Assembly (NCBI GenBank): GCA_022113835.1
Contig: JAILWY010000011.1
Location: forward strand, 5,642,001 to 5,706,000
Direction of reading: 5' to 3'
From: Atopsyche davidsoni
Taxonomy: Eukaryota; Arthropoda; Insecta; Trichoptera; Hydrobiosidae
Length of the DNA stretch: 64,000 nucleotides
Positions within the stretch are counted from its first letter, which is position 1; every line of letters starts with the position of its first letter. The translations under genes and the position numbers were made by a program. Below are positions 55,620 through 64,000 of the stretch, in pieces. The notes beneath the pieces were generated by a model. It was not told the origin of the DNA and searched no databases. It saw only the letters and a list, made by a program, of their open reading frames with translations.

Positions 55620-58600
55620 ATCAATTAAATTAGAAAATACCCATACTCCTACAGAACACCTACAATTACATAACTCTCACTTACAAATTGACTCGTGGGC
55701 CAGTTTTAGGCGATCCTGATTTTCAGAGGCTCGATTCCCCGTTGATCATATTTAATTCAAGATGTTTTAATTTTATGAATAAACTCATTTTGAAGGAAGT
55801 AAATTGATTTTGTATCTGATATATTTTTATTACATATCAGTTTTGTTAATTATCTAATGGTAACAATTAAAATGTTTTTGTCAAGTACGGGGTGAGCTTT
55901 CAACAAAGAGATGATTCACCCGTGCAAAAATACGATATTTGTAACTTTTCGAATATGTTTTAATGCAGTTCGTGTCATAAATGCATTAATTAAAAACAAA
56001 CCATCAGGCGCATGGCAGAGGAGACTATCTTAATTAACAGTCACACCCGCACGTATTTTTAAATTACTCATTTCCGAGTCGTCAGTCAATACCACAATTC
56101 AAATACCACTGAAGGGCATTGCCCTTAACGTAATAGATACTTAATGATCCTTTTTGACAAAAAATAACTATGATTAATCTAAATGTACGCGAATAATGTC
56201 TATCGTACTGACCTCCCCTGTAAACAATCTATAAGTATAAAACGACTGAATCTCGATCACTTAACATTTTAAAAATATACAGTTATATAAAGAACTAAAG
56301 ACTTCAGCGTAGTATAAAATGAATATTAGATTAAAAACCAATAAAAACTGCATCGCTACTATATTACCATTCAGATAGTCTGTGAGTAGTATTTTTTTAT
56401 TTTTTTGCTATTCAGCTGGTGTATGCTAATCTTTGCTACTAATTCTCAGTATTTCGTTGATGATGATGATGTTGTACCTGTCGATACGAGATGATGATGT
56501 CAATGCATCGCATGGATGAGTGTGCGCCCCTCTGCAGGACAGATGGCAGACGCCTGTATCGCACATTGTTTTAATTTCTAATTAACCAACGAATATGAGT
56601 AATGCCTCAAAAACTCTGGAGCGATCTCAATTAATTTTACAGAGCAAGCAGCACAGTGCTGATTAATTGCAATATGCCTCAAAAGTTCATCATATATATT
56701 TTTTTATAATCATAACTTTAAACGCAAAATTTATTTAGGTCTTCACACACAAAGCATTCACCAGAAAAATGGCATAAGTTGGGTTCGAATCAACACGTTT
56801 CGTTTCAGGCGTGAATCGATTATTTTAAAACATAATTTAAATACAACAAATGTTTACGGATGACAAATACTATAAAAATAATCTTCTTTTTTTTTTGAAA
56901 CAGATGAAATTTAAAATCACATCTCCACGGTTATTATGAAAAGGTGTTTCATTTCTTTTGTTTTAAATACTTTTGTATGGTCAAACTTTTTTATTTATTG
57001 TTAAATAATAATCATTGGCAAACTCTTAAATAAAATTAGGTAATGGTTATTACTAAAAGTTTTTATTTATATCTTTTATGTAAAAATACCTTATATTAAT
57101 CAAATTATTTAAATTAGCAAAAAAAACTTACTCTTCAGATATTTAGCATGACATGTCATTAAACTACTCTATTCAATAGAAATGCTGAGATTTCAATATT
57201 CTTCAATCAAAATTCGAAATCAAGCCAACATACTATAAAATGTTATTAGGTTTTAAATTAATATAGCTTTATGTAAGCCCATACACATTCAAAATGGACA
57301 TAAAATCCCTAATAACTCAACTTGATCGTAAGATATCTTAAATAACAGCAATAATAATTATAAATATTTATAAATGGATACTTAGTGGTTGAATATGTAA
57401 TAAAACACTTAAAATGTTTTTAATAATACATTCCGATCTACGTTTCCGATTTAGCTTAAAAAGGCTCATACTTTTCTCAATCGTTTCTAGTTTTAATTTT
57501 AAATCGAAAAAAACCCTTAATGTATTGCACCCAATACTGATAGATTTAACAAAAACTGAGCTTCTATAAAGCTTAGAACAATATAAGATCTATATTGTTT
57601 GAGAATTATATTTACAAAGAATAAGATTCTCTAATCCGAGCATTCATAACCGATAACCATTAACAGAATCGCTTTAAACACGGGTCCCTATACTTTACAA
57701 CAGTATTATTTTACATTATGGTTTTTCAAAACCCAATAGCGGCGCGTCGCGCATTTCTCATTAAGGGAATCACCGATAAATATGTCCGGAGGGGGATTGA
57801 ATAACCCTAAAGTGCCCATAACATAAACCACCCTTAGAAATCGCGTCGTCCTCAAGATCGTAAAGACGGCGATCCTAAACAAAAAGGAACCGTGTAGTAT
57901 GGGACATCGAAATATGGAATGAAGACGTTATATCGGAAAGGTGTGCTTGTACCCGAGCACGGGCGCAGGTAACAGGGATGTAACAATAACACTGCCACAA
58001 CTGAGGTTTTTATATATTTTTATTACACCGATGGTATTTTAACAATTATTTTAAGTTAAGAAACAATCCTGATTGCGTACTATTTGCCGAACAAACTATA
58101 TCTCAGCGAGAAATAAATTTGTCGTGGCAGTTTAATTTTTTTTTTTAATAAGAATCGATAATCATCATCGAAACGATAATTATATAAATATTTAAATTAT
58201 ATTGTAAACTAAACGTCCATCAATATGCAAATATTAAAAAACAATCAAAAATGTTTAAATCGTAAAAAATAATGCCCGGTATTTTTCAATAAATTTGCTT
58301 CTTATAGGTGTACTTAATTTACATTCTTTACTCTTTATTTTATCGATTTTATATAAAATGTTGACAATATTTGAAATATAATTTTAAATTATTTCAATAA
58401 AGCAACGTTTTAAGTTTATTTTTTTAGAATAAAGGTTGTTTGCATTTGCAATATATTTTAAACCTTATATTTTTAAATTATATTTTCGCAAATTATTGCT
58501 TAATTTTACTATTCATAAAGCTGGTTGATATATCAAATGTATTTTTTTCTAAAAATTATTATTTATTAGTAAATATGTTGATTTTTTAATTCGAAGCTGT

Positions 58601-60118
58601 AGTTTATGCAAACTACATTAAATAAAAAAACTTAATTTAACACCAAAAAATCTCTAAAACATATTTGTTGAGCAAATATGAAATCATTTTTATTTGTAAA
58701 CGCTTTTGCCTTTCGGTGGTTTGTTTAGACTTACATTGTCTTGGTAATTTTTTTTTAAATATATATTTAAAAACGTAGTATTGCTTACTATACCAGTAGT
58801 CTCTTCAACCATAGGACTTTTAAGTCGTTGTTACTACATTTTAATTTTTAGTTGTAACATTTCAACGTTTCCCCAACCTTTTCAGTCCGATATCCTGTCA
58901 CATTTTATGGGTGCGTCATAAATACAAAATATATATGTAGAAGCGGTCGCGTCGAAGAGGTCTCCAATAAAAATTAACTGCACCATATTTTCACATTAAT
59001 ACAGAATTTAGAGGCCGGGGCCTCTTGAAGAATGTTTGGGCACCGCGGACTTAAAACTTTAAAATATATTAATTTTAATGATGCGATTTCATTTGTATAT
59101 TGTATTCGTGTATAATTATTATCTTAAATGCTATAACGTGGAAATTTCTGTTCAGGGTAATTTTCTGCAAAGTTTTGAAATTTATTTTCAATAAAAAATA
59201 CATACAACATTACGTGACATAAACCTTGTTATAGTGTATGTGTAAATATAAATATTTATAATAAATTATCAAAAAAGTGCAATTGTAAAATGGTATTTTA
59301 TTAGCCATGAAATAGATTTACGAATACATTGAATTCGCTGGAAAAAATATGTGAACGAGCGAAATAGTTGATACGTATCATTAAATTATTTAGATTGAAC
59401 AATAAATAATACTGTAAATAAATATTAAAAATTCCCATCGTTGAGTGACCGATCGACAAATATAAAATACAAAACTTTATGTTTATCCCAATAAACATTC
59501 CGTTATTTTTACAAAACAACCCAAAGGGATTCATTTCTATGACAGTTATTGCGGTTTATAAGAGCCCTTCAATATGGCGAATGTCGGCATTCTAAAACCA
59601 CCCCTAAAAAAAGATATACGTTTCGTGTTGCCGTCCCTTTCTCACAGGGTGTAGCCATGTATAAAATGGTTGAACGTCAGTGTATTTTAAATTTTACACG
59701 TTTCTTTATTGATATGTTTTTATACAAAATGTAACAGATTGGAATCTTCTAAAACGGTATACATATTTTTATAGATTTTTTAATGGTTTTTTCAAAGATT
59801 TGACTCTTAACTAATATATTTAATAGATACACGATTAACTATAATTTTATAAAAAATATTTTTATAATGCTTTCATTTTTATATGTGTAGTATAAGTAAA
59901 TTTTGATAAAATAAAATTGAGAAAAAAATTCATTTAATAAAAATAAAAAATAATTTCGGATGATTTTTAGAACTACACAAAAAGTTGGTTTTATTAGTAT
60001 TAAGTGAAATACAATAACAATCATGTATTTTTTTTTTTAAAGTTCAATAGATTTGATTAAATGTAAAAAATATTGCATAAATCAGTTAAAATACTGGTTT
60101 CTCACGTAAAAGGTTTAA
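55620..60118. other. Long AT-rich stretch, no supported gene
   Basis: A GC-rich island at 57700-57970 (ACCCAATAGCGGCGCGTCGC, ATTAAGGGAATCACCGATAA) has no convincing frame. 56455-56530 has GATGATGATG words and GC-richer sequence. 59550-59670 is a mildly GC-richer patch with a 61-codon frame. A box B-like GGGTTCGAATC lies at 56789. The rest is AT-rich. Confidence 0.45.
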
Positions 60119-60451
60119 ATGACAAGCACAACCAACCATACAGTGTGGCATAAAATGACGTACGCAACCGATAATACAGAGTGGCGTAAGTCGGTTGACA
60201 GGACAGTCATTTTCCGATCGGCGACGGAGCGAGAAGATATAATGCACACCCATCTCTGTCCATCGCACATGAGCAAGGAAATGATTGTATGGGAAAAACC
60301 ACGCACGCAACATTTAGTTCAAAGAATAAAAGATATCAAAAAATTTAAAATGCAAGGCCATAAAGATATAAATAGATTAGTGGTCCGAAAGGATGTTCGG
60401 TTAAGCACTTTCCGTTCTACTCTATACAAGCATATCATTCATATATCTTGA
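60119..60451 (+). CDS. Unrecognised 110-codon open frame
   Basis: An intact ATG-to-stop frame in moderately GC-richer DNA. The N-terminus contains an imperfect repeat (NHTVWHKMTYATDNTEWRKS, DNA period about 34 bp). The middle (VIFRSATEREDIMHTH) and C-terminal half (LVQRIKDIKKFKMQGHKD, RLVVRKDVRLSTFRSTLY) are strongly basic and look natural. No signal peptide or membrane segment. I do not recognise the family. A transposon-derived or host gene fragment is possible, but chance is not excluded. Confidence 0.28.
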   Translation: MTSTTNHTVWHKMTYATDNTEWRKSVDRTVIFRSATEREDIMHTHLCPSHMSKEMIVWEKPRTQHLVQRIKDIKKFKMQGHKDINRLVVRKDVRLSTFRSTLYKHIIHIS

Positions 60452-60574
60452 AAGATTGAATGTACAAATCCTTGACATCATAATCAAAGAATTTGTAACA
60501 AGCAAGTTAATAAGGATATTTTTTTATTGCAAGTCACACAATATTTAATTGGCATAATAAGTACGTTGTTTCAC

Positions 60575-60705
60575 TTATATAATATGATTGTTAAAAATTC
60601 TTGCTTAGTACAAGTGATTCGTTGGTATAATTGGTAATGCACCGGCCATGTAAGCTTGGGGCTTTTCTACTTAATCATTATCAAGGAATTTTTGTTTTCT
60701 TTTTA
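60575..60705 (+). repeat. Family T fragment (copy D), decayed
   Basis: ATGATTGTTAAAAATTCTTG, then AAGTGATTCGTTGGTATAAT and TGGTAATGCACCGGCCATGT align with the head of copies B and C. After GTAAGCTTGGGG it jumps to CTTTTCTACTTAATCATTATC, so the T-arm and part of the tail are deleted. The D-arm and box A-like part are better preserved than in the other copies. Confidence 0.7.
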
Positions 60706-60740
60706 TGACGCTCGAAAATATTAAAGGATTAAATACTCTT

Positions 60741-60945
60741 GTAACACATCGGTCACACTTGTTATACCTCCGCGCTCTCCCCATTCTGTTGCATGTGCAT
60801 GGCTGCCATTCTGTAATGGAGTATTGGACTTGTTATAATTGTAGAGGGATGTACTCTAGAAAACCATGAACATTGACTCAGTAAGAGTATATGCTCAGTG
60901 AAATGGTTGCCAACCTCTTCTGAAGAGAGGCACTTGATGAAGATG
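60741..60945 (-). mobile_element. Interspersed repeat, family R, copy 3, reversed and shortened
   Basis: Read on the minus strand it begins TCAAGTGCCTCTCTTCAGAA, continues AGGTTGGCAACCATTTCACT and GAGCATATAC, and ends near CAGAATGGCAGCCATGCAC. Relative to 41908-42274 the middle portion (GGGAGAATAG through AGGCTGCAG) is missing. Confidence 0.7.
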
Positions 60946-61420
60946 ACACATCGGTGTTATACTGCGTAGCGGTTTCGGTCTCTGTAGCTGGGGGACCATC
61001 TTTGTGGACTGAGCAGCATAACAACTGCTGCCAAAACTTTCAAACAAAAAAATAATATATTTAAAAAAATTAAAATGGCGCTTGGGTGGTTGCGCCGGCG
61101 CAGCGTGGAGACGACGTGGCGACAGTTCCGCGGCGTGGGTCCGGTAACTGCCGCCGAAGAAAACAGGCAAAAATGAGTTTATAATGACGCGCTTCCGGCG
61201 CATCCGAGATGGTATCGCGGCCCGAGACTGCCGCTGCGACACCGCGCTGGGAACTGAACCCCGCACCCCCCGGGCTCTGATTGACAGGGGCGGCTACTTG
61301 CGCAACGCGCATGACCTTGAATATTGTCCACCCGCTCCACACGCAGCGACACTACTTGCAATCGATTCGCAATCAACCAATAGGGTCCCTTCATTTTTTA
61401 AATATTTTTAGTCGGTCGCA
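60946..61420. other. GC-rich region with a family F-like edge
   Basis: 60955-61000 contains CGGTTTCGGTCTCTG and GGGGGACCATCTTTGTGG, resembling family F. 61080-61380 is CpG-rich (CGCCGGCGCAGCGTGGAG, CCGGCGCATCCGAG). Minus frames of 123, 90 and 71 codons and a plus frame of 75 codons all overlap and are arginine/serine/alanine-rich, so at most one could be real. It resembles a CpG island or a conserved element. Confidence 0.4.
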
Positions 61421-61453
61421 CTTCACACGTGCTCGACTGATAACCGATTAGGG

Positions 61454-61855
61454 CTACAATAATAAATGTATACATACGAGGGCGGTCCGATTAGTACTTA
61501 GCCTACAAAATAAAAACGAAAATTTTGGAAAATAGTCTCCTTTTAGCTCGATACTCTTGACCCAGCGATGCTCCAACTTCTTTGACCCATCTGAAAAATA
61601 CGTTTTCTCGAGGTCTGCGAAGTAGGCCTCCGTGGCGGCGATGACCTCCTCATTCGACTTAAATTTCTGCCCGGCGAGTGACTTTTTCAAGTTTGGAAAC
61701 AATCGGCGGTCTGCCAATACGAGATCGTGGATTTTTGTCACGTTATCCTCCGTGGTAGCCATTTTCGAGGCACCTGGGCGTGGCTCATCAAAAACCACGA
61801 CGATATTGCTATTTTTCAATTTTTCTAAAATACGCATACAGGTCCACTTCCACAC
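61454..61855 (-). pseudogene. Mariner transposase, internal deletion joining N- and C-terminal parts
   Basis: One 133-codon frame keeps the linker region (FDEPRPGASKMATTEDNVTK), the start of the second helix-turn-helix (IHDLVLADRRL), then jumps to the C-terminal SLAGQKFKSNEEVIAAT, TYFSDGSKKLEHRWVKSIEL region. Full-length mariner transposases are about 345 residues. The first DNA-binding motif, the whole DD34D catalytic core and the C-terminal stop are absent or altered, and the frame runs into the terminal repeat. It cannot be an active transposase. The deletion keeps the frame, so the fusion peptide could still be made. Confidence 0.92.
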
Positions 61856-61998
61856 GCGGTCAAAATAAAACTACGAGTCCGATTCGGCTGAAATTTTGAC
61901 AGTAGCCGTCTACAAGAATGTACTACACAATAGTTAATCTCTCTTGTGATACTAGCACCATCGGGCGGTGAGGCTAAGTACTTATCGGACCGCCCTCA
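61477..61998 (-). mobile_element. Internally deleted mariner element, 522 bp
   Basis: The inverted termini GAGGGCGGTCCGATTAGTA and TACTTATCGGACCGCCCTC match over 27 bp with one difference (GATTAG against GATAAG). TA lies at both ends (61475-61476 and 61999-62000). The transposase reads from the right end, on the minus strand. The copy keeps both termini, so it is a non-autonomous deletion derivative. Confidence 0.95.
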
Positions 61999-62000
61999 TA

Positions 62001-63093
62001 TATTGAATAGTTCTTAGTTATTTCTTTAATTTAATCAAAAAGGGTTTTTTACACATATTTTTTTCTACACAACTCAATAAACATATACATGTATGCCACA
62101 CTTTGTAACCACACATTTGATAACTATAGTAAATTACCAACAAAAAAAAAAAAAAAATCTTCAGTTTTTTTTATGGTGTCAATTTACTTCTCCGTATAAC
62201 ATCGCCCAAAAATTACAGCTAATGGATCGGTTGTCGGTTGTATTTCTACGTATAAAGTGGGGCGAATGGGTCGCACGTTGTGTCGCGTCGTGTGCAGAGG
62301 GCTTAAATTAAATAATCAGCTAGTTGCTTTTTTTTTTGTTTAAATAATTATATAGTAGTTCTTGATATTTGCACCCCATATTAGAACAGAGTTTACATGC
62401 TTCTAATAGTATGTATTTGTAACATTCTTTCATAGAAGTTTTGTATCTATCGTCTTGGATCCTAAAAGAAATATAACACACCCACACGCAATTCAATTTT
62501 TTTTAAATTAATATTTTTGTATGATAGCAATCCGTGTTGAAAGTAATATAAAAAAACATATAAATGTTTCATTTTTAAATATTTATTTTTAATGCTTTTA
62601 TATTAGGTGTACTCAGAATATATTTATATGTTTTTTACTATTCAATATAACTCTTCCAATAAATAGACGTTTTAGGTCAAACTATCATATTTTTACGTAA
62701 TAAGAAGGTTCTCTTTGTTATTCAGTGACTGGTGTGCACGTACTCACTTCCTCGCGTTGTTATCGTAAATATCTCAAATAAATCGTTATGCGGTATAGGT
62801 TACCTTCAATATTTCATATAACTAATGATGTTTAATAAGGGGGGAGGTAATGTGTCGTCACGCTCGACCTGAGCAGGGCCCGTAATGAAGGCAATTTGTG
62901 AGTGCTGCCGAGGAGATGCTCGGAGGCCTCCACGCAAATACAGCATTTCTTACGCTGTATTGCCATGCTACACTCCTTATTCATATAAAATAAACAATTA
63001 TCTGCTGATACAATGTTGCAAATTATGCACGTACAGGTGTTTTAACGCTTAAGAACTAGGACTTGATAATTGATAGATGAAAAAATTTCCATA

Positions 63094-63099
<6 letters not shown>
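62001..63099. other. AT-rich DNA with one GC-rich island
   Basis: 62830-62970 is GC-richer, ending in an 8-bp hairpin (AATACAGC, 9-nt loop, GCTGTATT) at about 62937-62961. A TTATACGTAGAAATACAACC-type short segment near 62240 is GC-richer. No gene is supported. Confidence 0.4.
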
Positions 63100-63124
<25 letters not shown>

Positions 63125-63125
63125 T
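63100..63125 (+). repeat. (AT)n microsatellite
   Basis: About 25 bp of AT repeats. Confidence 0.9.
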
Positions 63126-63544
63126 TGAGAGTGAGTGTATTTATTTACAATGAATGAAAATAGAAGCAGTAAGCAGTGACATTTGGCAATCAGGTTGTTG
63201 TAACTATTTTCATGTCTTTATTGTAAGACAATGAGCAGCGTATAAGAGCAGGTACATTTTTACTGTGATTTTTCAATAAACGACTATGATTTCAAGCTGT
63301 GCATATATGTGCCCTTGGTATGTTTATATCATCATGTTTCTAATTTAATTTTTAGCTCGAGATATTATCAAATGGCCTCCATTGAATTTAATGTTGAGTT
63401 CTTCCTGAAATTTAGTAATCAGTAGACTTAACTGATGTATTTAAGATTTAAACTCAGTCGAATAAATTTATCATTTAATACATTTGCTACGCTTATTGAT
63501 TCTATTTTCGGCATCGAACAGAGTGCCAAGGGCAGGAATTACTT
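63126..63544. other. AT-rich spacer
   Basis: An 87-codon plus frame at 63435-63698 is AT-biased and most likely chance. Nothing else is supported. Confidence 0.4.
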
Positions 63545-63811
63545 TTATAACATAAATTTAAATAAACTGTCTTTCTGCAAATTACGAACACTCCGCGCCC
63601 CAATAACACTTGGCAGCCATAATTCTGTCTTCAAAAATATATCATCTTTATTTATGAATCCCATTTCCATAAGTATTATTACGCAGAACTTCTTATAATG
63701 TCCAACAGATCCCAGTCTAATAATTCGCAGCTTGTTTATGTGACTAAACTTTGGGCAATATTTCTTGGATTTCACCCACCCCCAGGACGCCGCTCGCTCT
63801 GTAGCAGCCAT
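63545..63811 (-). CDS. Unrecognised open frame near the window edge
   Basis: On the minus strand, from the ATG at 63811, 88 residues run to a TAA: MAATERAASWGWVKSKKYCP, then FSHINKLRIIRLGSVG, then a hydrophobic FCVIILMEMGFI stretch and a basic tail (RSVRNLQKDSLFKFML). The same frame is open without a stop from the right window edge (63997), so it could be the 3' part of an exon that starts outside. GC content is higher than the surroundings (63570-63990). No domain recognised. Confidence 0.22.
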   Translation of the reverse strand: MAATERAASWGWVKSKKYCPKFSHINKLRIIRLGSVGHYKKFCVIILMEMGFINKDDIFLKTELWLPSVIGARSVRNLQKDSLFKFML

Positions 63812-64000
63812 TAGAAACAAAAATACACTCGCGGAGGGGTGCAAATCAACCCCAAAGTGCCTTAATGCACCCGCCGCTAAGCCAGGGAGGCTAAACGGTA
63901 CCGTAAACTCTAACGTTAACAGGTAAGCCGGCCTTACGTGAACGTCACAAGTTACAGCCCGCAAAGGCTTTCTTCGGCAAAACGTTACATTTGTCAATGC

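Noticed and set aside
60895..61411. Overlapping frames of 123, 90, 75 and 71 codons
   Set aside because: The longest includes part of family R and family F sequence. The others are CpG-island shadows in different frames.
1..64000. CRISPR array, operon or phage content
   Set aside because: No short regularly spaced repeats with unique spacers, no ribosome-binding sites and no dense coding. The 124-bp and 51-bp arrays have no spacers.

Overview
The window looks like intergenic or intronic DNA from an arthropod nuclear genome, most likely an insect. The evidence is an AT-rich base composition with long A/T homopolymers, stop codons throughout every frame, short GC-richer islands, several Tc1/mariner remnants with TA target duplications, a Helitron-like element, tRNA-derived short repeats, and a short (CCTAA)n tract matching the usual insect telomere unit. 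A lepidopteran is a reasonable guess from the mix of elements, but nothing here proves the order. I see no operons, prokaryotic signals or viral genome, and no complete gene that I can name.

Layout. 1-1260 is AT-rich DNA. 1260-1500 is a GC-rich block running into a 124-bp satellite array (about 1487-3005). 3061-3246 is a foldback repeat. 3740-6235 holds GC-richer islands with two diverged direct duplications and the first copy (5108-5379) of a snapback family. 7595-7704 is a small palindromic element. About 8995-9640 is a very degenerate tandem array. The best candidate cellular gene is on the minus strand at 15350-15869: two short exons whose intron phases match, a stop codon and an ATTAAA signal, with a possible exon upstream at 16105-16258. 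Next come a 339-bp Helitron-like element (16492-16830), a 221-bp palindrome built on a tRNA-like repeat (17006-17226), and two more snapback copies (19509-19709, 21426-21619). 21.6-40 kb is mainly AT-rich DNA with GC-rich islands, C/G-tracts and scattered short repeats. 40.5-46.1 kb holds two internally deleted Tc1/mariner elements of one subfamily, a 51-bp minisatellite with an A/B dimer pattern (42780-43660) and two tRNA-Thr-like repeats. 50.9-54.8 kb has several short open frames that look protein-like but that I cannot name. 60.1-62.0 kb has one 110-codon open frame, a reversed interspersed repeat and a deleted mariner (61477-61998). The last 450 bp carry an open frame that runs to the window edge.

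How the parts relate. Most recognisable content is non-autonomous mobile DNA. Three deletion-derivative transposons keep both ends but only pieces of transposase. Three foldback families keep long inverted arms. One repeat family carries a nearly complete 76-nt tRNA-Thr-like fold between inverted tails. The GC-richer islands between them could be conserved regulatory elements, undiscovered exons or old repeats; sequence alone does not separate these. Most short open frames in this AT-rich DNA are expected by chance, so every cellular exon call is tentative.
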